Origin: Anaspis maculata
Lineage: Eukaryota; Arthropoda; Insecta; Coleoptera; Scraptiidae
DNA length: 64,000 nt
NCBI GenBank assembly: GCA_949128115.1
Contig: OX421967.1
Span: 58,230,855-58,294,854 of the forward strand
Reading direction: 5' to 3'
Positions 31,114 through 44,122 of this stretch are shown in pieces; positions within the stretch are counted from its first letter, which is position 1; each line of letters opens with the position of its first letter. The notes under the pieces were generated by a model that searched no databases, was not told the origin of the DNA, and saw only the letters and a list, made by a program, of their open reading frames with translations. The translations under genes were made by a program, and so were the position numbers.

Positions 31114-34100
31114 AAAAATAAACAATGAAGTAAACGAACAATATATTGTAGGTATATTATGATAGATACCTATGAGCCATATCGTCATAGGGTCGTAACA
31201 CGTTAGCGACTGGTGATCCCATTGCACTTCACAATTTTATCTCTAGTTATTTTCAATTGACGGTTTCTGGGGTAAAAAAAAGTAAAGAGTCTGATGTTTG
31301 CTCGCAGTCTTCCAAGTGTACTCCAGGCATTTTCTGACCATCACCCACAGACAAATAACAAAAAGATGATATTGTTACGAGCGGTGATTCCCGTGCATTC
31401 TAGAGCACACCTAATCTTTCTAGACGGATCCCATCAGGTCGCAGTGTACAAACGCGAAGCTCTAGTGCATTTCAGAAAATACGCGAGGGTTTGGACCATT
31501 GAAATTCACGTGGTGACTTCAACATGAAACCGCCTACGAATTTGCCCCTTTAAACTAGACAACCCAACATACAACAGCAAGCGCCAGAGAGGTTCAGGTT
31601 CCCCGTGCGCCGAAGGGTGAGGTTCGAGAGGTTTCCCGTACCTCCTCCGAGAGCACGTCGCACATCTTCAGTGCACTCGTGTGCAGCCGAAGAGGAAAAG
31701 AGAAACGGCGTTTCGAAGAGCACCGCGATCCTAACCATTCTCTGTTTCAGTCCACAAGCACAAGAGCAAGCGAGACGCAGGCCGAAGTGTACCGCCGAGC
31801 CATCGTTCCAACACCCGCTCGGCGCTCAGCCAATCGGATAGCGGGGCTGCACGAGACAGAGAGCAGAGACAAGCGGTACGCCAGTCAGACAAGGACCGGA
31901 CCAACCAAAGCGGTGATGTTGTTGTTTTAGCGCTTCCGTTAGGTCCTTTGTTCCTTCTCCGAAACCGTTTGCATACCCCAAAGTTGCATCCCTATTTCGC
32001 CGTTAGACAAAGAACGAACACCCTCTGAGTCCATATCATTCTCTGCGATAGAAGAAAACAACTAACACTTCTGTTGCCTTTGAAGCATGTAGATGGATAA
32101 CTTCCCCGCGACACCCCTTGACTAAAGTAGAAGCCCTAATCTTAACTTACGCAAGAAAGATGCAAATACTAAGTTTTCTTATATAAGCGTATATTTCTAG
32201 CGGACCAGGGACCTTTTGCGAGGTCGCGGTGGAGGGTTACGTTCGTCTTATAGGGCTGAGCTACCCGGAGCCGAGCAGAAAGCACCCAGGTTGACCACCT
32301 TATGGTTGATGGTTCCCGGCGAGCTACTGAGAGGAAGTTGAGAAAAACCGCCCTCACCCCCTTCGCCGAGACCCACACCTTCCGCGTCACCAGCCGACCC
32401 GGTTCCCACACGGAACTACCTACTCCGCCTGCCGCGCAGCCACCGAGTTCCCGTTACCGACTCAAGAATCTCCGGCTAGCCATGGACGAGGTGCCCACCA
32501 CCGACAGCCAACCCCCTACGTCGCGTCCGGACCAGAGATTACCTCCGACCCCGGCAGGTATAAACCGAAGAACCGAAGACGACCTAAAGAGTAAAGTTCC
32601 GCCATTTGTTAAATAATCTGTTTGTTGCGATCATACTGAACTTTTGCCTAAGTCAGTAATTTATACATGTTTTTGAAAAGAAACTTATGAATGAAATAAT
32701 AATTTACCAATGCACGTAAACTTTCACAAATTACTAAATTCTATTGGGTTGGAATTGCCATTGGAAATCTTTAAACTAATTTGCATATCTCGAAAGTGAG
32801 CCCTCAAAGATCAGACGAATTGAATTTGAAACTGGATTGTTTTTCGTACTTGAATCATAATTGTTCAGCTACCCTAATAATCATCTAGAGTGGGTTTGAC
32901 TGCTAAAGTAATGAATGAACTAAGTCTCCTGTCATGGAATTTGGCCCATCGAGAAAAGTCCTTACTTACAGGTTACTGGGTAAGGATGACGTTGCTTACA
33001 GGTTTCAAAATACTGGGCAATTGCCAAATAACTATGTCAAGAGTTGACGACGAGTCCCAAAAGAGGCTGGCGTTTTACAGGTGACCTGGAACGTCCTTTC
33101 AACAAATCTGTTCTCATTACGAGGTTTAATTAATCCTACTCTAACACAAACATAAATCAAACTGAACAAAAAGTGATGGAAGTACGAACACGACTCCACT
33201 TTCTGTAAACAAATATTGCATCAAGTCACTCACTGAAAGGACATGCAAATTTACCGAATTCAATGGCAATTCTCGTTCAATAACTGAACTTGAATAAAGT
33301 GCTCATGAAAGGTATCTCTCTGGTTTCAGTTCTATTCTTACAAGTGTAATATTAAGCTACGTCAAATCGAACTATCAGCGTGGGGTTCTTTGCCTTCTAC
33401 TAGATGACAGCGCGGGCCAATCCGAGTATGAGAATTCAAATGAGCGGGAAGTAAGTATTTGAATTTGAATAATTAGGCGGGCTTAGGACATGAAGAGTTA
33501 CAAACATGCGACTAGGACACGTAAGTCTATTTGGCGGAGGTGCCGGCTTCACAGCACGTTGGTAATGCCCGCGAAATAAGCAAGATTTTCCGGGAGTCGC
33601 CTGGAAACCGTATGCCGGGTCGTTGCGGAATTTGGCTCAAGGACCGATGGAAGATCCGAAAACACTAGTCGGAGGTATGAGGTGTTTCAGCGATGATAGC
33701 AAAAAATTCAACTGTAAGTAGATCTCGTCAAAATACGACGAAAACCTGTATACCGTTTTGCAAAGTTCAGCTGAATGATGAAGATGCTTGGAACTTCACT
33801 TTATTCGGATTCCAAACATTTGTTATCAGGGAACATTTCGGCGGAATCAGCTTGAATTCAGGTGAACTAGTTTATCAACATTATCTATCAACCTGACGAA
33901 TTTTGAAAGAATCCAACCGGTAGCGTAGAAATTATGGGAGGTCACATTGAGTCAACTTTCCTTCGGATGCTTCTAAATTATTGATCCTCGTAACACCTAC
34001 GCCACTGGCTGGATCCTTAAAAAATCCGGCAGGTCGGTAGGTTGTTCCGACAAAACAGTCTATGGTCAAAAAAAAGTGAACTTTCAAGAGCTGTATCTTT

Positions 34101-34960
34101 GTCATTTGGCCAAACTTTGGAAAACGGTATACCTATAGGTTTTCGTTATATTTTGACAGGATTTACTCATAGTTAAATTTTTTGCTGTCATCGCTGAAAC
34201 ACTCTGTATAAGCACCACGGATCGGCCGACGCAGTAGTATTGAATTCAAAGCGATCAAAAGCGATAGAAAGAGAGTAGGTAGTAGGTAATCAGCAATATT
34301 TCCAAGCAATAATAGGTCCCTTCGTTTCGGTTTTTTTGAGTGCGCATGTCTGGCGCGAATTTCATAGTTTTGTACACCGATATTGAAAATGAACACTAAA
34401 AAATATTGTAGTGCACCTAAAATTCCACAAATAATTTGGTTGAATGTTAGATACCATTTTCTTTATTCAAAGGAAATGTTTCATTGAAATTAAGTTCAAT
34501 GATTATTTGTGAAAGTTCAGGGACAACGAAAATGGCAACAACGCTCAAAACAACAAGACATTGGCACCAACTGTCACTTGTGACAATTATGATCACACTC
34601 CTGGTTTCTACCTGACCTACATTTCATTTGCTCGTGTTTAAACGGAAGAATACAACTTGTTGAAAATGGCTGTACCGAGAAGGAAGTTCAAAGAAGCTAC
34701 GAAGAGATGCATTTACGGTATGTGTAAAAGTGACAGCGAGGAAACAGTAGTTGGCCAGGCGGCTAGACAGAGCATGCAGCGTTGCCATTCAACTGACAGG
34801 TGTACGAAAGTTCTCAAAACTTTGAACCCCCAAGCATGCGCACCTGCCCAAATGAAGTAGCCTATTGTTAACGTGTATTTATTGTAGTACGCAGTAATAA
34901 ACACTGTCTGTCGTTGTTTCCAAAGATTCCCAGTGGTTTTCGATTATTACCATGGAGGTT
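31114..34960. other. Retroelement debris between Z5 and Z6
   Basis: LTR-like pieces matching 21316-21820 occur at 31373-31500, 33530-33690 and 34863-34915. Between them 31550-32620 is GC-rich and includes a proline-rich frame (32302-32616), which I do not recognise. A short frame at 34657-34857 (MLKMAVPRRKFKEATKRC..) may be a captured fragment. There is no convincing host gene. Confidence 0.35.
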
Positions 34961-35006
34961 TAAAATAGGTGTTCATGGCAGATCACCCTTCAATCACACC
35001 AATCGC

Positions 35007-35892
35007 TTAGTTCGGATGAACACGTCTCATATGCCTTTCCATATCCGACTTCCTTTTGCTCTTATACGAACACTTCGCACAGTTGGACCAAACGATGTCT
35101 TCAGGGGCAGCATGTTCCAACAAGTAGTGTCTTTTCAAATGGAACTTATGTTTGGCCTTGAACGAACACTTCACACATTGGAACCAAACGATGTCTTCAG
35201 CGGCAGCGTGTATCAACATGTGCCGTTTCAAGTGGGCGTTCCGTTTGGCTTTATAAGAACAGCTCGCACATTGGAACCAAACGACGTCTTCGACTGCAGG
35301 GTGTTTCAACATGTGCCGTTTCAAACAGGCCTTGTCTTTGGCTTTGAATGAGCACTTCGTACATTGAAACCAAGCGATGTCTTCGGCGGCAGCGTGTTTC
35401 ATCGTGTGCGTTTTCAAGTTCGCACAGTGTTTGGTTTTGAACGAACACTTTGTACACTGGAACCAAACGATGTTTTCAGCCGCAGCGTGTTTCAACATGT
35501 GCCTTTCCAAGCTGTCTTTCCGGGTAGTTTTATGTGAACATTTAGCGCATTGAAACCAAACGATGTCTTCAGCGCCAACGTGTCTCAACATGTGCTGTTT
35601 CAAATTGCTCTTGCGTTGCGATCTGAATGAACAGTTCGCACATTGGAACCAAACGATGTCTTCAGCGGCAGCATGTTTCAACATGTGCCTCTGCAAGCTG
35701 TCTTTTCTGTTGTATTTATGTGAACATTTCGGACAGTGAAACGATTCAGGCGTTTTATGAGCAACATCAGTTGGCATGCGCTTTTTCGAATACCTCTCTT
35801 CCTCGGGTGTCTCCGAAAGTCCAGTGTGCGGGAAGTCTTCAACAAGGTCAACGGATTCGAAATGTAGCAGTTTCGCGAAGGCCGCCAATCGA
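35007..35892 (-). pseudogene. Z6, 3' half (eight C-terminal fingers)
   Basis: The frame resumes after the foldback element as AFAKLLHFESVDL.. and holds eight fingers (FHCPKCSHKYNRKDS to the terminal KRKSDMERHMRRVHPN), with HAAAEDIVWFQC linkers. It aligns residue for residue with Z7. The start given by the longest frame lies inside or beside the transposon and is not a natural start. No stop or frameshift is seen in this half, so the disruption is recent. Together with 42398-42750 it would make a protein of about 410 residues. Confidence 0.85.
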
Positions 35893-36149
35893 ACGTGTGT
35901 GAAGCTAGCTCCACTGGAGCTGGCTCCAACTCTCAGCTCCGCGTGGAGCCCGCTCTAGTACACTCTGAGACACAAGTCAATCAGAGGCAGAGGGAGCGTC
36001 AGGGGGACACAAGTGATAGCCCAACAGTTCCAAAACTTGCGCATGCGCAAAAGCGACATCGAATGCTACGTTTTGCAAACCAATTGCAATAAATGCAGTA
36101 AATAAGGCAAAATATAAAAAAAGTACACACGACACATCCTTTACGAAGG

Positions 36150-37745
36150 GAGTGATGAAAATTATTTCTGTAGTAGGTACTGTTACGTTTCGAACATCAA
36201 AATAATACAAAACAGTGGTTTTAAACTTCTTCCACATAATAAATCGCAATGTCCTTTTGCACATAGATAGCCTATGTTCCGTAGAAGAACTTGTCAAAAG
36301 ATAAAGGGGGCACATCTATTGCGAAGGGGGTAGAAAAAATTATTTCTGAAAAACTGTTGTGTTTCGAACATCAAAATAATTCAAAACAGCGATTTTGAAC
36401 TCCTTCCATATAATAAATCGCAATGTCCTTTTGCACATAGATAGCCTATGTTCCGTAGAAGAACTTGTCAAAAGATAAAGGGGGCACATCTATTGCGAAG
36501 GGGGTAGAAAAAATTATTTCTGAAAAACTGTTGTGTTTCGAACATCAAAATAATTCAAAACAGCGATTTTGAACTCCTTCCATATAATAAATCGCAATGT
36601 CCTTTCGCACATAGATAGCCTATGTTCCGTAGAAGAACTTGTCAAAAGATAAAGGGGGCACATTTATTGCGAAGGGGGTAGAAAAAATTATTTCTGAAAA
36701 ACTGTTGTGTTTCGAACATCAAAATAATTCGAAACAGCGATTTTGAACTCCTTCCATATAATAAATCGCAATGTCCTTTTGCACATAGATAGCCTATGTT
36801 CCGTAGAAGAACTTGTCAAAAGATAAAGGGGGCACATCTATTGCGAAGGGGGTAGAAAAAATTATTTCTGAAAAACTGTTGTGTTTCGAACATCAAAATA
36901 ATTCAAAACAGCGATTTTGAACTCCTTCCATATAATAAATCGCAATGTCCTTTTGCACATAGATAGCCTATGTTCCGTAGAAGAACTTGTCAAAAGATAA
37001 AGGGGGCACATCTATTGCGAAGGGGGTAGAAAAAATTATTTCTGAAAAACTGTTGTGTTTCGAACATCAAAATAATTCGAAACAGCGATTTTGAACTCCT
37101 TCCATATAATAAATCGCAATGTCCTTTTGCACATAGATAGCCTATGTTCCGTAGAAGAACTTGTCAAAAGATAAAGGGGGCACATCTATTGCGAAGGGGG
37201 TAGAAAAAATTATTTCTGAAAAACTGTTGTGTTTCGAACATCAAAATAATTCGAAACAGCGATTATGAACTCCTTCCATATAATAAATCGCAATGTCCTT
37301 TCGCACATAGATAGCCTATGTTCCGTAGAAGAACTTGTCAAAAGATAAAGGGGGCACATCTATTGCGAAGGGGGTAGAAAAAATTATTTCTGAAAAACTG
37401 TTGTGTTTCGAACATCAAAATAATTCAAAACAGCGATTTTGAACTCCTTTCATATAATAAATCGCAATGTCCTTTCGCACATAGATAGCCTATGTTCCGT
37501 AGAAGAACTTGTCAAAAGATAAAGGGGGCACATCTATTGCGAAGGGGGTAGAAAAAATTATTTCTGAAAAACTGTTGTGTTTCGAACATCAAAATAATTC
37601 AAAACAGCGATTTTGAACTCCTTCCATATAATAAATCGCAATGTCCTTTTGCACATAGATAGCCTATGTTCCGTAGAAGAACTTGTCAAAAGATAAAGGG
37701 GGCACATCTATTGCGAAAGGGGTAGAAAAAATTATTTCTGAAAAA
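36150..37745 (-). repeat. 174-bp tandem array, left arm, nine copies
   Basis: The landmark GTCCTTTYGCACATAGATAG occurs at 36251, 36425, 36599, 36773 and so on to 37643, every 174 bp. Copies differ by only a few bases. Confidence 0.95.
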
Positions 37746-40700
37746 CTTCGAAACACAACAGTTCTTCAGAAATAATTTTTTCTACCCCCTTCGCAATAGA
37801 TGTGCCCCCTTTATCTTTTGACAAGTTTTTCTACGGAACATAGGCTATCTATGTGCAAAAGGACACTGCGATTTATTATATGGAAGGAGTTCAAAATCGC
37901 TGTTTTGAATTATTTTGATGTTCGAAACACAAGTTTTTCAGAAATAATTTTTTCTACCCCCTTCGCAATAGATGTGCCCCCTTTATCTTTTGACAAGTTT
38001 TTCTACGGAACATAGGCTATCTATGTGCAAAAGGACATTGCGATTTATTATATGGAAGGAGTTCAAAATCGCTGTTTTGAATTATTTTGATGTTCGAAAC
38101 ACAACAGTTTTTCAGAAATAATTTTTTCTACCCCCTTCGCAATAAATGTGCCCCCTTTATCTTTTGACAAGTTTTTCTACGGAACATAGGCTATCTATGT
38201 GCAAAAGGACATTGCGATTTATTATATGAAAGGAGTTCAAAATCGCTGTTTTGAATTATTTTGATGTTCGAAACACAACAGTTTTTCAGAAATAATTTTT
38301 TCTACCCCCTTCGCAATAGATGTGCCCCCTTTATCTTTTGACAAGTTTTTCTACGGAACATAGGCTATCTATGTGCAAAAGGACATTGCGATTTATTATA
38401 TGGAAGGAGTTCAAAATCGCTGTTTTGAATTATTTTGATGTTCGAAACACAACAGTTTTTCAGAAATAATTTTTTCTACCCCCTTCGCAATAAATGTGCC
38501 CCCTTTATCTTTCGACAAGTTTTTCTACGGAACATAGGCTATCTATGTGCAAAAGGACATTGCGATTTATTATATGGAAGGAGTTCAAAATCGCTGTTTT
38601 GAATTATTTTGATGTTCGAAACACAACAGTTTTTCAGAAATAATTTTTTCTACCCCCTTCGCAATAGATGTGCCCCCTTTATCTTTTGACAAGTTTTTCT
38701 ACGGAACATAGGCTATCTATGTGCAAAAGGATATTGCGATTTATTATATGGAAGGAGTTCAAAATCGCTGTTTTGAATTATTTTGATGTTCGAAACACAA
38801 CAGTTTTTCAGAAATAATTTTTTCTACCCCCTTCGCAGTAGATGTGCCCCCTTTATCTTTTGACAAGTTTTTCTACGGAACATAGGCTATCTATGTGCAA
38901 AAGGACATTGCGATTTATTATATGAAAGGAGTTCAAAATCGCTGTTTTGAATTATTTTGATGTTCGAAACACAACAGTTTTTCAGAAATAATTTTTTCTA
39001 CCCCCTTCGCAATAGATGTGCCCCCTTTATCTTTTGACAAGTTTTTCTACGGAACATAGGCTATCTATGTGCAGGAGGACATTGCGATTTATCATATGGA
39101 AGGAGTTCAAAATCGCTGTTTTGAATTATTTTGATGTTCGAAACACAACAGTTTTTCAGAAATAATTTTTTCTACCCCCTTCGCGATAGATGTGCCCCCT
39201 TTATCTTTTGACAAGTTTTTCTACGGAACATAAGCTATCTATGTGCAAAAGGACATTGCGATTTATTATATGGAAGGAGTTCAAAATCGCTGTTTTGAAT
39301 TATTTTGATGTTCGAAACACAACAGTTTTTCAGAAATAATTTTTTCTACCCCCTTCGCAATAGATGTGCCCCCTTTATCTTTTGACAAGTTTTTCTACGG
39401 AACATAGGCTATCTATGTGCAAAAGGACATTGCGATTTATTATATGGAAGGAGTTCAAAATCGCTGTTTTGAATTATTTTGATGTTCGAAACACAACAGT
39501 TTTTCAGAAATAATTTTTTCTACCCCCTTCGCAATAGATGTGCCCCCTTTATCTTTTGACAAGTTTTTCTACGGAACATAGGCTATCTATGTGCAAAAGG
39601 ATATTGCGATTTATTATATGGAAGGAGTTCAAAATCGCTGTTTTGAATTATTTTGATGTTCGAAACACAACAGTTTTTCAGAAATAATTTTTTCTACCCC
39701 CTTCGCAGTAGATGTGCCCCCTTTATCTTTTGACAAGTTTTTCTACGGAACATAGGCTATCTATGTGCAAAAGGACATTGCGATTTATTATATGAAAGGA
39801 GTTCAAAATCGCTGTTTTGAATTATTTTGATGTTCGAAACACAACAGTTTTTCAGAAATAATTTTTTCTACCCCCTTCGCAATAGATGTGCCCCCTTTAT
39901 ATTTTGACAAGTTTTTCTACGGAACATAGGCTATCTATGTGCAGGAGGACATTGCGATTTATCATATGGAAGGAGTTCAAAATCGCTGTTTTGAATTATT
40001 TTGATGTTCGAAACACAACAGTTTTTCAGAAATAATTTTTTCTACCCCCTTCGCGATAGATGTGCCCCCTTTATCTTTTGACAAGTTTTTCTACGGAACA
40101 TAAGCTATCTATGTGCAAAAGGACATTGCGATTTATTATATGGAAGGAGTTCAAAATCGCTGTTTTGAATTATTTTGATGTTCGAAACACAACAGTTTTT
40201 CAGAAATAATTTTTTCTACCCCTTTCGCAATAGATGTGCCCCCTTTATCTTTTGACAAGTTTTTCTACGGAACATAGGCTATCTATGTGCAAGAGGACAT
40301 TGCGATTTATCATATGGAAGGAGTTCAAAATCGCTGTTTTGAATTATTTTGATGTTCGAAACACAACAGTTTTCCAGAAATAATTTTTTCTACCCCCTTC
40401 GCAATAGATGTTCCCCCTTTATCTGTTGACAAGTTTTTTTACGGAACATAGGCTATCTATGTGCAAAAGGACATTGCGATTTATTATATGGAAGGAGTTC
40501 AAAATCGCTGTTTTGAATTATTTTGATGTTCGAAACACAACAGTTTTTCAGAAATAATTTTTTCTACCCCCTTCGCAATAGATGTGCCCCCTTTATCTTT
40601 TGACAAGTTCTTCTACGGAACATAGGCTATCTATGTGCAAAAGGACATTGCGATTTATTATATGGAAGGAGTTCAAAATCGCTGTTTCGAATTATTTTGA

Positions 40701-42110
40701 TGTTCGAAACACAACAGTTTATCAGAAATAATTTTTTCTACCCCCTTCGCAATAGATGTGCCCCCTTTATCTTTTGACAAGTTTTTCTACGGAACATAGG
40801 CTATCTATGTGCAAAAGGACATTGCGATTTATTATATGGAAGGAGTTCAAAATCGCTGTTTTGAATTATTTTGATGTTCGAAACACAACAGTTTTTCAGA
40901 AATAATTTTTTCTACCCCCTTCGCAATAGATGTGCCCCCTTTATCTTTTGACAAGTTTTTCTACGGAACATAGGCTATCTATGTGCAAAAGGACATTGCG
41001 ATTTATCATATGGAAGGAGTTCAAAATCGCTGTTTTGAATTATTTTGATGTTCGAAACACAACAGTTTTTCAGAAATAATTTTTTCTACCCCCTTCGCAA
41101 TAGATGTGCCCCCTTTATCTTTTGACAAGTTCTTCTACGGAACATAGGCTATCTATGTGCAAAAGGACATTGCGATTTATTATATGGAAGGAGTTCAAAA
41201 TCGCTGTTTTGAATTATTTTGATGTTCGAAACACAACAGTTTTTCAGAAATAATTTTTTCTACCCCCTTCGCAATAGATGTGCCCCCTTTATCTTTCGAC
41301 AAGTTTTTCTACGGAACATAGGCTATCTATGTGCAAAAGGACATTGCGATTTATTATATGGAAGGAGTTCAAAATCGCTGTTTTGAATTATTTTGATGTT
41401 CGAAACACAACAGTTTTTCAGAAATAATTTTTTCTACCCCCTTCGCAGTAGATGTGCCCCCTTTATCTTTTGACAAGTTTTTCTACGGAACATAGGCTAT
41501 CTATGTGCAAAAGGACATTGCGATTTATTATATGAAAGGAGTTCAAAATCGCTGTTTTGAATTATTTTGATGTTCGAAACACAACAGTTTTTCAGAAATA
41601 ATTTTTTCTACCCCTTTCGCAATAGATGTGCCCCCTTTATCTTTTGACAAGTTCTTCTACGGAACATAGGCTATCTATGTGCAAGAGGACATTGCGATTT
41701 ATCATATGGAAGGAGTTCAAAATCGCTGTTTTGAATTATTTTGATGTTCGAAACACAACAGTTTTTCAGAAATAATTTTTTCTACCCCCTTCGCAATAGA
41801 TGTGCCCCCTTTATCTTTTGACAAGTTCTTCTACGGAACATAGGCTATCTATGTGCAAAAGGACATTGCGATTTATTATATGGAAGGAGTTCAAAATCGC
41901 TGTTTTGAATTATTTTGATGTTCGAAACACAACAGTTTTTCAGAAATAATTTTTTCTACCCCCTTCGCAATAAATGTGCCCCCTTTATCTTTTGACAAGT
42001 TTTTCTACGGAACATAGGCTATCTATGTGCAAAAGGACATTGCGATTTATCATGTGGAAGAAGTTTAAAACCACTGTTTTGTATTATTTTGATGTTCGAA
42101 ACGTAACAGT
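37746..42110 (+). repeat. 174-bp tandem array, right arm, 25 copies
   Basis: The inverse landmark (GGACATTGCGATTTATTATA) occurs at 37861, 38033, 38207 and then every 174 bp to 42035. The junction with the left arm is at about 37745. Within it a five-unit block (870 bp) is repeated in tandem, at about 38640-40380. Confidence 0.95.
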
Positions 42111-42397
42111 ACCTACTACAGAAATAATTTTCATCACTCCCTTCGTAAAGGATGTGTCGTGTGTACTTTTTTTTATATTTTGCCTTATTTACTGCATTTA
42201 TTGCAATTGCTTTGCAAAACGTAGCATTCGATGTCGCTTTTGCGCATGCGCAAGTTTTGGAACTGTTGGGCTATCACTTGTGTCCCCCTGACGCTCCCTC
42301 TGCCTCTGATTGACTTGTGTCTCAGAGTGTACTAGAGCGCGCTCCACGTGGAGCTGAGAGTTGGAGCCAGCTCCAGTGGAGCTAGCTTCACACACGT

Positions 42398-42750
42398 GCC
42401 AATCGATGGGAATCCGTGTGCTTTACCAGGATCAATGCAGAATCGGACATGAATCGGCAAGAGTCGCAACGAAATTTTTGAAATTCTTCATTACAAAATG
42501 AGCTCCGTTCGAGGCTTCGTTCTATGTCGTCGTCGGTCCTGCAGCGATGTATGTGTTTGCAGTGTTCGTATAGGTCCCAATTGGAATAACCCTTGAATTT
42601 GCAGCGAATGCACGACAGCTGCTCGGGTTCCACGATGGCATCGAATAGTTCGGCCGCGTCAACATTTTTATGTGCCCTTTGAACGTGGTGTTCTAGCTGA
42701 AACTTCAGTTCAAACTCATATGAACAATGTTGACAACGGTTAATCTCCAT
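42398..42750 (-). pseudogene. Z6, 5' half (N-terminal module)
   Basis: The ATG at 42750 (MEINRCQHCSYEF) lies 10 nt after an acceptor (TTCCAG). The N-terminal three-finger module is complete (finger 1, LFDAIVEPEQLSCIRC with finger 2, RCDSCRF..VKHTDSHRLA), and the coding sequence then enters the transposon. Translation would add only RV before a stop. A non-coding exon 1 ending TATAC|GTATGT precedes it. Confidence 0.85.
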
Positions 42751-42963
42751 AATGGACGATCTGGAATATAGTCATCATTCAAGCATTTTAGAGTTTTATT
42801 GGATTTCTGCTGAGCAGGTACATACGTATAGAATCTCCTTGTGACTGGCAGCAGCCCTGCAGGCTGAGTAGGTGGATGATTTTGATTTTAAAAACTGTGA
42901 GTTTTGAATGAATAAACTAACAATAAAGTGGATAGCTACTGGATGCATACTGAAGGGATTGAA

Positions 42964-43057
42964 TGACACTATTTTACAAATACTGCGCATTTCTGTGCGC
43001 ACGACTTTAACCGCCGCAGGCGCAACAAAGAAACAGCTATAGCGAGCGATCGAAAAA
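42964..43057 (-). promoter_or_regulatory. Z6 promoter motif pair
   Basis: TGACACTATTTTACAAATAC followed by TGCGCATTTCTGTGCGCACG, then CAGCTATAGCGAGCGATCGA at 43034-43053. Identical order and near-identical sequence lie before Z7. Confidence 0.6.
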
Positions 43058-43627
43058 TAGAAAATATATTCTTGATAATAGGTAGGCGCCTATGTGAACG
43101 CTCAACTTGACATCAATTTGTCACATTTCCTTTAAATCGAAGATCTCTTGATTCAAGTAAAAACATCTGTATATTGTTATTGTTAGCGGGAAATGGCGGC
43201 CGACCATCATCACCCGAGTTTGGTAAAAATGCAGACTGTTATCTACTGATGAGGCTGTCTTCAGATGTCTTATCGATATAAGCGAGAAAAATCTCAAAAG
43301 CATGTGCCATCATAATCATGTGGCGAGTTGGAAAAAACCTGGAATTATGGCTCCAATGTAGGTATTGTCAGCACAGCTATATTATAATTACAGAAAAATA
43401 CGTATTCGCAGTGTCGACTAATCGCCCTTTATATCTCATATAGCCGACTGCCTGCTCTTTTTCTTCTCTCGTTCCGTGTCCGTCCCTCTTCGCTTCTCGT
43501 CCCGCGCTGAACGCCACCCATCGGCTTGGAGCTGATGCGGTCACCCAGGCCAGTATACCGAGTGATACAGAAAAGGACGTATACATACAAGGTGGAGCAC
43601 GGTAGAGTTGGCAGGAAGGTTCGTACA

Positions 43628-43867
43628 ATGTCAACAGTGTCCACTGCGGGCAGTGGGCTTATGAGGCGTGCAGTGCCTCATGGAGCAAAAATATGTGAAC
43701 CTGCGACTTCTGCTTCCAAGAGACTCCGTTTATCTGCCTCCAGCACAACCACCGAGAGTCAAATTTCATCCAAGCGGTACCAGGGAGAGGTCACCACGAA
43801 GACGGATAGCCAAATAAAACGACCTCCCGTCAAAACCAACGTGTTTTGGGCTAGTTTCAAATTTTGA
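43628..43867 (+). CDS. Conserved small open frame divergent from Z6
   Basis: The ATG at 43628, in an ACAATG context, reads MSTVSTAGSGLMRRAVPHGA, then a Ser/Thr-rich basic tail. The copy at 55091 has the same frame. The two differ over the shared ~209 bp by three synonymous and two replacement changes. Similarity ends after PPVK, so this may be a first exon or a truncated gene. Unknown product. Confidence 0.35.
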   Translation: MSTVSTAGSGLMRRAVPHGAKICEPATSASKRLRLSASSTTTESQISSKRYQGEVTTKTDSQIKRPPVKTNVFWASFKF

Positions 43868-44122
43868 AAATCTATTTTGGGAGTACCTATATTTGAATAA
43901 CGTGTGTGAATAATATAATATGGTCTCGAGATAAATTCTCCGTGTAAATTTCAATTATTATCCGTGCTCTTTTTACTACTGCTTATCGCTTGGGAGTTCA
44001 TCGCTGTATAAAGAAACTTATAGGTACCTCCTAACGTTTGAATTATTGTTATTTCGTACTTGACGCAGATTTTGGTTGGATGTAAAAAGCTTTGAGCTTC
44101 CAAAAGAATATTACAGTTGAGA
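43868..44122. other. Spacer before the gypsy element
   Basis: AT-rich. It lacks the TGTTACGGTCTG start of the 3' LTR seen at 50296, so the 5' LTR seems lost or replaced. No gene seen. Confidence 0.35.

Larger units (their letters stand above)
35893..42397. mobile_element. 6.5-kb foldback element with 174-bp satellite arms inserted in Z6
   Basis: Both ends are ACGTGTGTGAAGCTAGCTCC inverted, and the outer ~340 bp of each side are nearly identical inverted repeats. The 9-bp target duplication GCCAATCGA is perfect (35884-35892, 42398-42406), and Z7 has the empty site. The interior is a 174-bp unit in nine copies in one orientation (about 36150-37745) and 25 in the other (about 37746-42110). Drosophila FB elements share long tandem-repeat arms and 9-bp duplications and belong to the Mutator-like superfamily, so that assignment is likely. 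No transposase is encoded. Confidence 0.9.
34960..43836. repeat. Segmental duplication pair member containing Z6
   Basis: Apart from the 6.5-kb foldback insertion, this segment matches 51995-55299: 3' flank (CACCCTTCAATCACACC), gene, promoter and a conserved open frame ending CCCGTCAAAAC. The paralogy stops at 43836/55299. Confidence 0.85.

Noticed and set aside
31605..32616. GC-rich frames as host genes (RARRTSSVHSC.., proline-rich 104-codon frame)
   Set aside because: No domain, no clear splice structure, overlapping frames on both strands, and located among LTR fragments.
36150..42110. CRISPR array
   Set aside because: The whole 174-bp unit repeats with no unique spacers, in a eukaryotic foldback element.
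37800..42291. Open frames within the 174-bp array (MCPLYLLTSFSTEH..)
   Set aside because: The frame is read out of the tandem repeat and is not conserved as protein; one frame runs out through the transposon end.
43868..44122. 5' LTR of the gypsy element
   Set aside because: No match to the TGTTACGGTCTG start or body of the 3' LTR could be found there.
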